Assembly: GCA_012064385.1 (NCBI GenBank)
Contig: QRDG01000405.1
Coordinates: 757,502 to 821,501, forward strand
Length of the DNA: 64,000 nucleotides
From: Puccinellia tenuiflora
Taxonomy: Eukaryota; Streptophyta; Magnoliopsida; Poales; Poaceae
Reading direction: 5' to 3'
Shown here piece after piece: positions 32,770-42,853 of the stretch; positions within the stretch are counted from its first letter, which is position 1; the number at the start of each line of letters is the position of its first letter. Below the pieces are notes generated by a model that saw only the letters and a list, made by a program, of their open reading frames with translations, had not been told where the DNA came from and made no database searches. The translations under genes were made by a program, and so were the position numbers.

Positions 32770-33576
32770 ATGGTGAAATCTGAGCCCATGGACGCTGTCG
32801 CTGAGGAGACCGCCGCTGCGCCTCCGGCGAAGCGTCCTCGCGGTCGTCCTCCCAAGAGCGGTTGTCGAGGGCGGGGGAAAGCGGTCGCCTCCACTGCCGC
32901 CGGTAGCAGCGCTGGCCGCGGCAAGGGCGGCGGCCGTGCAGGCTTGAGGAGTGCGAGTGCCGCCCGTGGCGGCATCAGCATCGTCGCTGGTCGTGGCAAG
33001 CAACTTCTCGTTCTTGACGGTACTTCGAGCGAGGAGGAGGCCACCCCTGTTCTTCCACCTCCGGGCTTCGACCCGATTCCTAAGTACGCTCCCTCTGCCG
33101 TCGCCGACAGCGAGGAAGAGAGCGCGGAGCAGTCCTCCGCCTCTTCCGACTCCCTGGAGAATCCGCGGCGTCCGCCTTGGGGTGTGTTCCCCATCGGGGA
33201 GTTTCTCCTGATTCTGCACTCGCCAGTTACTGGGCCGGTGCAGAGGCTTCCCGACGCCTTCGCCGACGCACTGCCAGGCGTTGGCCACTTCAAGTTCAGG
33301 CTCTTCCGCGAGGGTGCCTCCCAGGGCCCCTGGGACGCAACCGTCCGCTTCACCTCCCAGGTGGTTGGCAATGCTGCCGTCAACCGGGTGGAATTCGTCA
33401 GGGGTTGGGACGAGTTCGCCGACTTCTACGAGCTCGAAGCCGGCTTCATCCTCTGCTTCCGCCTCCGTCGTGACAAGGGCGTCTTCTTCGTGAAGGTGTT
33501 CGACGGCACCCTCTGCATCAAGCACTGGGCCGGCAAGAGGATCGGCGGATCCGGGAAGGCGACGGTTGCCGCTTAG
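32770..33576 (+). CDS. AT-hook and B3-like DNA-binding protein encoded antisense within TE1
   Basis: The 268-residue protein starts MVKSEPMDAVAEE. An AT-hook core RPRGRPPK (residues 22-29) is followed by Gly/Arg-rich repeats (SAGRGKGGGRAG) and an acidic Ser-rich linker. Residues about 145-250 have the B3 pattern: FLLILHSP, RLPDAFADAL, WDATVRF, VEFVRGWDEFADFYELEAGF, CFRLRRDKGVFFVKVFDGTL. The GW-x-x-F and L-x-x-G-F-x-x-x-F spacing and closing strands fit B3 well. B3 proteins bind DNA through a plant-specific seven-stranded fold and AT-hooks bind the minor groove, so a nuclear DNA-binding role is inferred. The ATG was chosen over the in-frame 32635 one because it lies downstream of the TATA box and leader. 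The frame is intact. Confidence 0.8.
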   Translation: MVKSEPMDAVAEETAAAPPAKRPRGRPPKSGCRGRGKAVASTAAGSSAGRGKGGGRAGLRSASAARGGISIVAGRGKQLLVLDGTSSEEEATPVLPPPGFDPIPKYAPSAVADSEEESAEQSSASSDSLENPRRPPWGVFPIGEFLLILHSPVTGPVQRLPDAFADALPGVGHFKFRLFREGASQGPWDATVRFTSQVVGNAAVNRVEFVRGWDEFADFYELEAGFILCFRLRRDKGVFFVKVFDGTLCIKHWAGKRIGGSGKATVAA

Positions 33577-34420
33577 GGAGCTCTGCCGGCTCTACCTTGT
33601 AGTTGTGCGGGGAAGGTCCGCCTGTGGACCTCCCTTTTTTGTTTTGTTATCCAGTTTCCATCTGTAAGACCTTGCACCTGATGTTTAATTCCAATGCTTT
33701 TGTTCCTGTGCTTTTTTACTTGTACGCTGTTTTTACTTCCTGTTCGTTGTGTCTGTGTCCGGCTTGGGCTCTCGAAGCCGGTCGGCGGCGTTTCCGTGTG
33801 TGAAATGAAAATGACGAAGCGATTAGTTTGCTGTTATGATCATGGAGTATACCTTTACTGTGCTTAACTCAACTTTACACTCGCCTGTAGCCTTTCCCGT
33901 CGCCGTTCGTGTGCACTTCACCGTCTAGCGGGATCATGCACACTACTACAACGCTAGGGTCCGGTTTGTTAGGCCAGAGTTTTCTCAGCCGGTAACGACT
34001 TCTACTTCTTACGTCTTTCGCATACACTCCGCCTCCAGCTTATTCTCTTGCCGGCCTTAACCGGATTCGAAGAGTTAGCCGTTTAGCATTGTGCAGTTAG
34101 TCATCCGTAGTCGGAGAAGTGATTGCCGACTGCCGGCTTGGCCGAGTTTGCAGAAGAACGTTACTTCAGCCGGCAGGACTTCCCTTTATGCGTTTTTCAC
34201 GTTGTTTGCCCCCTCCAGCTTGTTCTCTTGCCGGCCTTAACCGGATTCGAAGAGTTAGCCGTTTAGGGGTTAGTCACGCTACACGGCCGCTAAAGGCAAG
34301 CTTGCCGGCTGCCGGAAGAGCCGGTTAGAAAATGCAGAAAAAGTTGCGAAAAATTGCTCATGTGCTCATCATTCTCGTTTCTTTTATTGATAGCATAGGT
34401 GATACATACATTGTACTTTC
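33577..34420. other. TE1 spacer between the B3-like gene and pol, with a 180-bp-spaced direct repeat
   Basis: CTCTTGCCGGCCTTAACCGG and the following 30 bp to GTTAGCCGTTTAG occur at about 34037-34087 and 34217-34267. No further gene was recognised; this is the shared 3' region of the B3-like gene and gag-pol. Confidence 0.6.
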
Positions 34421-37400
34421 TCAAGTGTAGAATCGACGCAAGAGTGCCGCGTTCCATGGCCTTTCCGTTTCATCGCCTTCCTTGTCCATCGTGTCCTTCT
34501 TGTGCTCGCGGGCGTCGATGAGGTAGTAGGCATCGTTGATGAGCGCTTTGCTGACGATGAATGGTCCTTCCCACGGCGATGACAACTTGTGCATGTTTTT
34601 GGTGTCCTGGATCAACCGGAGCACGAGGTCGCCTTCTCGAAAGTGGACGTTCTTGATGCGCCGGCTGTGGTAGTTGCGTAGTTGTTGCTGGTACATCGCC
34701 GATCTTGATTCGGCAAGCTGGCGTGCTTCCTCGAGCAGGTCCATTCCATCTTCGTAGGCTTGCTTAGCTTGCGCTTCCGTGTACAGCACGATCCGGGGTG
34801 CGTCGTGCTCGATGTCCGTTGGCATGACGGCTTCCGCCCCATGGACGAGGAAGAAGGGGGTGAAGCCGGTTGAGCGATTCGGCGTCGTCCTTAGGCTCCA
34901 GAGGACGGAAGGTAGCTCTTCTTCCCACGCGCCGGCTGCCCGCTCGAGCGGTTCGAGCAGCCGAGGCTTGATGCCGGCTAGAATGAGGCCGTTTGCTCGT
35001 TCGACTTGCCCGTTCGACTGCGGGTGTGCGACGGAGGCCACGTCGAGCCGGATGCCGGTCCTGCCGCAGAACTTGGCGAATTCTCCCTTGACGAAGTTTG
35101 TTCCGTTGTCCGTGATGATGCTGTTGGGGTAGCCGAAGCGGTAGATGATGCTTTTGAAGAACTTGACTGCCGTTGGTCCGTCCAGTTTCTTGATCGGCTT
35201 GGCTTCGATCCATTTCGTGAACTTATCGACTGCTACCAGGTGTGTCATGCCTCCACTGGATCTCTCAGTGGTCCAACCATGTCGAGCCCCCAGACGGCAA
35301 ACGGCCAGGTGATAGGAATCGTCTTGAGTGCTGAAGCCGGCGTGTGCTTCTGCGTTGCAAATCGTTGGCAGCCGTTGCAGAGTCGGACCAGTTGGTTCGC
35401 ATCCGCCAGCGCAGTCGGCCAGTAGAACCCGTGCCTGAACGCCTTAGCCACAATTGCCCTTGAAGATGCGTGATGGCCGCATTCGCCTTGATGGATCTCC
35501 TTGAGGATCCTGTTTCCTTCTTCTTGGCTCACGCAGCGTTGGAACATTCCGGATACGCTGCGCTTGTATAGCTCGTTGTTGATGATGGTGTAAGCACTTG
35601 CCCGGCGTTTGATTTGCCTGGCGATGAGCTCGTCCGCCGGGAGCTCGTTGTTGGCGAGGTAGGCGAGGAAGGGTTGGGTCCATGGTGGAGCCGCTTCGAT
35701 GACGAGGACCTCGACGGGCTCCGTCTCGCCTGGAGCCGGCCCAGCCGACTCCGTGTCCGGCGGCATCCGGATGGAATCGGAGCCGGGACACGGCGTGATG
35801 GATGGTTTGTAGAGCTTCTCGAGGGCGACGCCGGGTGGGATTTCCTCGCGAAGAGAGCCAATGTTCGCCAGGGTGTCGGCCGCCTCGTTGTTGGAGCGGT
35901 GGATGTGGTGGAACTCGCATCCTTCGAAGTATCCCGCGAGCTGCTGGACGAAGAAGCGGTAGGCGGCCATGTTGGGGTCCTTGGCGTCCCAATGACCAGT
36001 GGTCTGCTGGACCACCAAGTCGGAGTCGCCGTAGCAGAGGATTCGCTTGATGTTCATGGCCTTGGCGAGCTTGAGGCCGTGTGCGAGAGCTTCATACTCG
36101 GCTACGTTGTTGGACGCCGTGAAGTGGATCTGTAGAACGTATTCGAGTCGGCCCCCCTTGGGTGAGGTGAGGACGATTCCGGCGCCGAGTCCCCAGTATC
36201 TTTTGGATCCATCGAAATGCATGAGCCAATGCTCGCCGGAGCCGGGTGGCGGCGGTACGTGGTCCGTCTCCGTCCAGTCGGCGAGAAAGTCTGCCAGCTC
36301 CTGCGACTTGATCGCTGTTCTCTTGTCGTACTCGACTCCGTGCGCCGTCAGGTTGATCGCCCATTTCGCAACTCTGCCGGTTGCATCCTTGTTGCCTATG
36401 ATCTCGGCAAGCGGCGCGTCGCTTATCACTTTGATCGGGTGCTCTTGAAAGTAATGCTTCAGCTTCTTCGTTGCCATGTACACGCCGTATACGAGCTTCT
36501 GGTAGTGCGGGTAGTTTTGCTTCGACTGCGAGAGCACCTCACTGAGGTAGTAGACTGGCCGCTGAACCGGCCGCTGCTTGCCGGGTTCGTCTCGTTCCAC
36601 CACTAGGACCACGCTGACGACTCGGTTGGAGGCGGCGATGTACATGAGCATGGGCTCCTTTGGAGTCGGAGGTGCTAGGACTGGGGTGGTGGTCATTGCT
36701 CGCTTGAGTTCCTTGAAGGCGGCGTCGGCCGCGTCGCTCCAGACGAACTTGTCCGTTTTCTTCAGTAAGTGGTAGAGCGGGAGAGCCTTCTCCCCAAGCC
36801 GGCTGATGAAACGGCTAAGAGAAGCTAGGCACCCGGCGAACTTCTGGATGTCCTTGACGCTTCTTGGTTGTCGCATGTTGTCGATGGCGGCGATTTTCTC
36901 CGGGTTGGCTTCGATCCCTCGTGCCGACACAAGGTAGCCGAGTAGCTGTCCGGCTGGAACGCCGAACACGCATTTCTCCGGGTTGAGCTTCATCTGGAAG
37001 CGGCGGAGGTTGTCGAAGGTTTCCTTGAGGTCGAGGAGGAGGGTGTGCTTCTCCTTGGTCTTGATGACGACGTCGTCGACGTAGGCGTGCGCGTTGCGAC
37101 CGATTTGGTCGTGCAGGCATTTCTGCATGCAGCGCTGGTATGTTGCTCCCGCGTTCTTCAAGCCGAACGGCATGGTGGTGTAGCAGTACGGGCCGTATGG
37201 GGTGATGAAGGCGGTCTTGAGCTGGTCGTCCGGATTCAGCGGAATTTGGTGGTAGCCGGAGTAGGCGTCGAGGAGGGAGAGGAGGTCGCAGCCGGCCGTG
37301 GAGTCGATCACTTGGTCGATGCGCGGCAATGCGAAGGGGTCTTTAGGGCAAGCCTTGTTGAGGTGGGTGTAGTCGATACACATCCGCCATTTCTTGTTCT

Positions 37401-37665
37401 TCTTTTCCACCATCACCGGATTGGCTAGCCACTCCGTGTGTTGCACTTCTTTGATGAACCCGGCCGCGAGTAGCCGGGCTATTTCTTCTCCTATGAGCTG
37501 CCTTCTTCCTTCCGCGAAACGTCGCAGGGACTGTTTTACCGGCTTGGCATCTGGCCGGACGTGAAGAGAGTGCTCGGCGAGTTCCCTCGGCACACCAGGC
37601 ATGTCCTTGGGGGACCACGCGAAGATGTCCCGGTTCTCACGGAGGAACTCGACGAGCGCGCTTTC
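34421..37665 (-). pseudogene. TE1 pol: RT, RNase H, archaeal-type RNase H and integrase
   Basis: On the minus strand, after a TAG at 37666-37668, the frame runs through FAWSPKDMPGVPRELAEHSL, RT blocks KKWRMCIDYTHLNKACPKD and AYVDDVVIKT (about residue 170 of the 785-codon part), and a first RNase H lacking the usual catalytic Asp (MLMYIAASN). An archaeal-type RNase H follows (HWLMHFDGSKRYWGLGAG, NNVAEYEALAHGL, CYGDSDLVVQQ, RSNNEAADTLA), then the integrase zinc finger (H-H in GECGHHAS, C-C in LCNGCQRFA) and GLDMVGP with the first catalytic Asp. One frameshift near 35247 separates the rest, which has IITDNGTNF (second Asp) and QSNGQVERANG (Glu). No chromodomain is seen, as expected for Tat. Confidence 0.9.
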
Positions 37666-38898
37666 CTATTTGGGGTCCAGGCTCGCCCCCACGGAGACGA
37701 ACTTGGACTTGTCGTTGTCGTCGAAGCAGATCTTCTTTGTGTCCCGGGCCGCCTGGAAGTTCGACTCGCCAGCCGGCTTGGCCGACTCTGGGATCTCCAG
37801 TTTTTCCTCGCTAGCCTTGCGCTTGAATTGCTTCATCTCCTCGTTGCAGACCATGGTCTCGGCCACCTTTGCGCTGTCGGAGGCGCATGCGATGGAGCGT
37901 TTATAGTCTCCGGCGACGGTGATGATCCCGCGTGGGCCTGGTAGCTTCATCTTGAGGTAGGCGTAGTGGGGTACCGCCATGAACTTGGCGAGCGCCGGCC
38001 GCCCGAGGATGGCGTGGTAGGCGCTGGAGTGGTCGACCACCTCGAAGGAGATGGTCTCGCGGCGATGGTTGCTCTTGGTGCCGAATAGGACGTCCAGCCG
38101 GATGAGGCCCATGGACGATCCGGCTCGCCCCGGCACGATGCCGTGGAAGACCGTCCGGCTCGGCGTCAGGCTGGACTCGGAGACGCCTAGCTTCTCCAGC
38201 GTGTCGCGGTAGAGGATGTTGATGCTGCTGCCTCCGTCGATGAGGACGCGCGAGAAGGTGCAAGCGCGCTTGGTGGGGGAGATGATCATGGGCTCCAGGA
38301 CTAGAGCATAGCCGCCTGGGTTGGGCATCAGTTCCGGGTGGTCACGGCGATCCCACGTGATCGGCTCCTGCGACCAGTTGAGATACTGGGGGACAGGTGG
38401 AACCACCGCGTTCACTTCCTTGAACCGCTCGCGCCGGCTTCGCTTGTCGTCGCGCTCGCTGACGAATACGATGTAGGCGGCATCCGGATTCTGGTAGCCG
38501 TCTGGACCCCTTGGAGGCGGAGCCGGAAGGCGCTCCCTTTCTTCTTCGCGTTGGCGATCGTCTCGATCCCTGTCTTCGCGTCGTCTGTCGTCGCGTCCTC
38601 GATCGTCCCGTCCGGCTTCATCCCGAGGCGGATTTCGCCGCTCGTACGGTGGCGGCCTTGGGCGTCCGAGGGTGCATTGCCTGACGGTGTGGTTTGCTGG
38701 CCGGTCGCCATGGTTCCGGCACGGTTGATCGAGCATGTAGTCGTAGTTGTTCCTCGCCCTTGTCCGGCGCATGTCGCCGCTCGTTCTCATGCGGCGGTTG
38801 TCGAAGCCTCCTGCCGGCCTTCCTTCGGTCGTAGCGACGACCTTGGACTCGACACGGTCGTCTGCAGTACTTGCGCTTGCCGGCCGCGTCGGAGTCAC
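37666..38898 (-). CDS. TE1 protease region (end of gag frame to UAG)
   Basis: This 410-codon frame has a charged Arg/Asp-rich linker after CRNHGDRPANHTVRQC, then the aspartic protease core LIDGGSSINILYRDTLEKLG, with DGGSS in place of DTGAS as in other Tat proteases, and AYHAILGRPAL. It ends at TAG (37666-37668) and the same frame reopens immediately as RT. The stop also exists in TE4. A frame change near 38870 separates it from gag. Confidence 0.85.
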   Translation of the reverse strand: MTPTRPASASTADDRVESKVVATTEGRPAGGFDNRRMRTSGDMRRTRARNNYDYMLDQPCRNHGDRPANHTVRQCTLGRPRPPPYERRNPPRDEAGRDDRGRDDRRREDRDRDDRQREEERERLPAPPPRGPDGYQNPDAAYIVFVSERDDKRSRRERFKEVNAVVPPVPQYLNWSQEPITWDRRDHPELMPNPGGYALVLEPMIISPTKRACTFSRVLIDGGSSINILYRDTLEKLGVSESSLTPSRTVFHGIVPGRAGSSMGLIRLDVLFGTKSNHRRETISFEVVDHSSAYHAILGRPALAKFMAVPHYAYLKMKLPGPRGIITVAGDYKRSIACASDSAKVAETMVCNEEMKQFKRKASEEKLEIPESAKPAGESNFQAARDTKKICFDDNDKSKFVSVGASLDPK

Positions 38899-40885
38899 GC
38901 CGGGTCGATTTTCCTCCGTCTTGGTTCTCCGTCCGGCTGCGGCGTGCAGCCGGCTCCGTCGTGATGATTCGTCCGGCTTCGTCGAGTCGGATCGGGTTGG
39001 TCATGCCCGCGTCGGCGGTGGCGTACTCGTCGGCGATTGCCATGAGCTCTGCCATGGTCTTCGGGCTCTTCCTCAGGAGCCGGTGCTTGAGCAGCGTCTG
39101 ATCTCGGCACCCTTGGATGAAGTACTGGACGGCCTGGAGCTCGAGTACTCCCTCGCAGGAGTTGCGAAGGCTTGTCCACCGGGTGAGGTAGGCTCGGTCC
39201 GACTCGCCGTCCTTCTGCTTGCACAGCGCGAGCAGCTGTGCGTTGCCAGGGCGCAAGTAGGTGCCGGTGAAATTGCGGTTGAACACCTCCTCGAAGTCCA
39301 GCCAGCTGTTGACGCTCTCCTTCGGAAGGCTGTTGAGCCAAGTCCGTGCCGATCCCTGGAGCATGAGTGGCACGTAGCGCACGGCTACCCGCTTGTTGCC
39401 GCCTGCGATGTTGACCGCTGTGACGTAGTCGGCGAGCCAGTCTTCCGGCTTCGCGGTGCCGTTGTACTTGGGTGTGTCCCTGGGGAGAGTGAATCCCTTT
39501 GGGAATCGCTCGCTCCGGATGCGGGGTCCGAAACAGCGATGAGCAGCGATGTCCTCTTCCTCGATGATGCTTGACAGCTTGAGCACGTCGATGCGGTGGC
39601 GTGCGTCGTCGCTGGTTTCAGGTCCTAGCGGCCCCAGGCGTTCGTCGATGGTGACCTTGTGGCCGACTCGCTCCTTGACGTTCCGTCCGGCTCGAGGCTC
39701 GCTCCGGTTGCCGTCTTCACGTCGTCCAGCCGGATCACGGCCGTGATCACGAGGATGCGAGCTCGCGCTCCCCTCGCGATGAACTCGTGGTTGCTTGTCC
39801 TTCGCCCTTCCGCGGCTCGTGGATGACGCCTCTGCACCTTGCTTGAACTTGCCGGCTGCATCGTAGCCTGGAGGCGGCTCATGATGCCCCTTGCTCGCCG
39901 TTGCCTCCGTTTCTCGCTGCTGCCGGTTGGCCGTGTTGATGAGTTGCCGCACCCGGCGCATTTGTTGATGTAGTTCTTCGCCTTGGAGATAGGGTAGCTC
40001 GGCGGCTGCTGCTTCCGCCGCCCTCATGTTTTGCGTAGGACAGCTGTACTCGGGGAAGCTGAGGTCGGTGAGCTCATGCGCCTGGCCGGCACGGTTCATG
40101 GCGCCACCAAGGTCTCCTCCTTTGCGCCTGACTTCATTCAGCTTCTCCGCGTTGCGGTCCGCCTGCTCGATGCCGTGTGCGGAATTGTACTCGCGAATTG
40201 TGGCGCTGAGCCGGCGTTGTGTCGACGCGAGGTTTAGTGCCTTGTCGTAGATCTGCTGCCGCATCCTCTCGAGTTCAGCCGCCGCCTTGACTGGATCAGC
40301 ACTCGGCGCGATGGGGGTGCTTAGCAGCTCGAAGTCGGCCTCCAGGTTGCGCTGGTAGCGCGAAGGTTCGCCAGCTTCATGAACGGTGGTGGTGACGGGG
40401 CCTCCTGCCGCCGCGTGCTCGACCATGTGCACCTCGGCGTAGACGTTGAGCTTGGCGACGTCGCGGTCCGCGTCGCCGGAGCTGAGGTAGCCGAAGGCGG
40501 AGTCGTCGTTGCAGGTGCTGGCGTCGAAGATCGAAGGAGCCAAGCTCGAGTAGACCACCTCCGGGTACTCCTGAGCGGCGACGGCGACGTAGACGTGGAA
40601 ATCGCCAAGGGTGACGATCGCTCCTCCGCTGGCGACGTCCACGTCGGCGAAGCTGTTGGTGTTGTCGAGGACGCAGCCGACGGAGCCGATGGAGAGCACG
40701 AGGCCGGAGACGATCCGCCGACCATCCACAGTTCGGGATCCCGCGCAGAACGTGACTCCGTTCGCCGCGAGCCCCACGGTGGGCGCCAAATGTCGTGGTG
40801 GGTAGCACGGCATATCCATCAAAGACGGAAAAGAGTATGGGGCAGGCGACGATCGGATGCTCGCGCGGGATTGGGCAACAAACAT
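38870..40885 (-). CDS. TE1 gag, open from inside the 5' LTR
   Basis: The minus-strand frame is open from 40885 inside the LTR, across the primer site, into gag. The first ATGs (MFVAQSR..., MDMPCYPP) are LTR-encoded; the first Met after the LTR is well inside (AEVHMVEHAA). The retrotransposon gag domain is clear: PKYNGTAKPEDWLADYVTAV, VPLMLQGSARTWLNSLPKES, WLDFEEVFNRNFTGTYLRPG, TRWTSLRNSCEGV, AVQYFIQGCRDQTLL. An extra base near 38872 relative to TE4 shifts the frame at the gag-protease link. The true start is unresolved. Confidence 0.8.
40771..40790 (-). promoter_or_regulatory. Primer-binding site region of TE1
   Basis: Immediately after the 5' LTR the minus strand reads TTTGGCGCCCACCGTGGGGC, identical in TE4 (58917-58936). 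The TGG start fits pairing to a tRNA CCA end; the tRNA was not identified. Confidence 0.75.
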
Positions 40886-41436
40886 GCAAACACACGTCAG
40901 TTACCCAGGTTCGGGGCCCTCCTTGTGGAGGTAACACCCCTACGTCCTGCTCTTCTTGTTTCTATTGATTGATCACAGATCGAGCTACAAGGTTGCTCCT
41001 GGAGCTGTATGGCGGTGGTGCCGGCTAGAGAGGTCCAGCCGGCTAGAGGTGGAAGACGATGATCTACGTATCTGTGTGTCCTGTTCGTCGTGCCTCGCGC
41101 AGGAGGCCCATGCATGCCTTATATAGGCAGCGTCTAGGGTTTCGGGTTACAAGGAGATTACACGATTGCCCCTATGACATCACTACTCTGGAGCCGGCTG
41201 GAGCTGTATCATCATTACATTGTAGCTGTAACGCCCGACAGGGGCTGGACGGTCTGGGCCCATTAGTACGGACCGGTCGGTTGGTAGAGGCCGGCTGCTC
41301 TAGCCGGCCGTCCGCCTCCGGGTAGGCTAAGCGGCTTGCTTCATCCGGCGGGCTTCAGGCGGCACGTTGTAGCCGGCCCTTGCAATTCCTGAAGAAATGG
41401 ACCTCTTAGGGATATCCGGGGTTCATATCCCCGACA
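40791..41436 (-). repeat. 5' LTR of TE1
   Basis: This 646-bp LTR is the partner of 26299-26944 (three differences). A TATA-like box reads on the minus strand at about 41118-41126, and the target duplication CAAGC follows at 41437. Confidence 0.95.
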
Positions 41437-41441
41437 CAAGC

Positions 41442-41655
41442 TGAAAAGGAAGTGATGTTATCCTCGGAGCCCGCAGTCACGGGCACACCCAAAAGCTCAA
41501 ACCGCTGACGAGAGCACACATGTTCTTCCTTGCTTCTCTTGTGAGCTAGATAGGCCCTTCGGTAAATGTCATCTTGATGGCAAAAAAGGACTTGAGGGAG
41601 TTTGCAAGCCACTTCTGGAAACCTTTGTCTTGTCGGCGAGGAAGCTCAAAAGAGG
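41442..41655 (-). pseudogene. Upstream part of the SIRE/Maximus-like extra ORF, split by TE1
   Basis: Minus-strand frames read SFELPRRQDKGFQKWLANSL and then, after a frame change near 41550, RAYLAHKRSKEEHVCSRQRF and VPVTAGSEDNITSF, leading to the TE1 site. Joined with 26065-26293 it forms one ORF of the copia element. The right edge is where TE2 sequence begins. Confidence 0.45.
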
Positions 41656-42309
41656 TGGTGGCATCAACGACAATTCCATCAAAGATGGAAAAGAAGTGTG
41701 GGATAAGGCAACGATGGCGTTCACGCGGGATTGGGTAGCAAGCACACAAACACACGCGATGTACCCAGGTTCAGGGCCCTCGTGGTGAGGTAACACCCCT
41801 ACGTCCTGCTCTTCTTGATTCTTATTGCATAGATCATGGAATCGGGCTACAAGTCGTGCTCCTGGAGCTGTTTTGTGGTACGGCCGGCTTGAACTACTGG
41901 GCCGGCTGGAGGTGGACGATGATGCCGCTTGCCTGTGTGTCCTGAGAGTCCTCCTCGTTGTTGTTCGCAGGGGACTCTAGCCTGCCTTATATAGGCAGCA
42001 GGCTAGGGTTTTGGGTTATAGGGAAGTTACAAGTTTACCCCTATGACATCGCTATAGTACAAGGCCGGCTTGGGCTAATTCATCATTGTGCTGTAGGCAT
42101 AACGCCCAACAGGGGGCACTGTTCACTCATGGCGGTTGTGTGAAGCTGGCCCACCAGTACGGACTGGTCGGTGGTTGGGTCCGGCTGCTCCAAGCCGGAC
42201 GGTCGAAGATGCCCTCAAGCCGGATCATCAGGTCCGCCTTGAACCGGCCGGCTTGAGTTCTTTAGTGAATTTGGCCCCTTTGGGGTATCTGGGGTTCATC
42301 TCCCCAACA
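41656..42309 (-). repeat. 3' LTR of TE2
   Basis: It shares CCATCAAAGA(T)GGAAAAG, the CCCAGGTTC-GGGCCCTC and ACACCCCTACGTCCTGCTCT blocks with the TE1 LTR and ends CTCCCCAACA at 42309. A minus-strand TATATAAGG is near 41984-41992. Confidence 0.75.
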
Positions 42310-42853
42310 CTAGCCCCCGAGCGCGTGGAGGCTTGCCTGCTCGCTGGAAAGGCTTCACGGGCTTCTTTTGACATTGTTGGAATTGAGGGTGTCTGGCGTG
42401 AAGTCGCCGGCTTGAGCGGCATTTGCTGAAGGCGGCTTGTCCGGCTTGGTGCAGCCGGTCGTTGGAGACCTTGATGTCTTGGAGGTGTTGGTCGTGGCTT
42501 ACGTCAGCCACGTCCCGCCATCTTGTCGGGCTGGCGGTTCTCTGCCCGAGGTCCGGAGTGCATCGTCTTGGCTTCGTCGGGCAGGATCTTCTATGGCAAC
42601 TGCTCGCTTGCGGGATCCCTTGCGGAAGGTGTGGCGCGTCTGCGCTCCATGTGGCGTGATGAGCGGAGGCAGTTTCTCCGGCATTTGCTTTAAAAGAGGA
42701 AAGAGGGGGGAACGGCCGGGGTTACTGTTCCCCATTCCTGCTTCGTCCCCCCCCCCCCCCGCTGCCCTTCGTGCTCCTCGGTGCTTGTTGATCTTCTCCC
42801 GCATTCTCGCCGTCCTTGTCTCTGTCTCCTCCTCGACGGGAAACAGGTCGTCC

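Larger units (their letters stand above)
26299..41436 (-). mobile_element. TE1: complete 15.1-kb Tat-lineage Ty3/gypsy retrotransposon
   Basis: LTRs of 646 bp (TGTCGTGG...CCCGACA) lie at 26299-26944 and 40791-41436, flanked by the target duplication CAAGC (26294-26298, 41437-41441). Minus-strand order is 5' LTR, primer site, gag, protease, RT, RNase H, archaeal-type second RNase H, integrase. The spacer of about 7.5 kb to the 3' LTR holds two plus-strand genes and a tandem array. The second RNase H and antisense extra genes are hallmarks described for the plant Tat lineage. The LTRs differ at only three positions. Confidence 0.95.

Noticed and set aside
35614..37428. Plus-strand ORFs over TE1 pol (173, 133, 129 and 127 codons)
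   Set aside because: The minus strand encodes unmistakable RT, RNase H and integrase in the same DNA.
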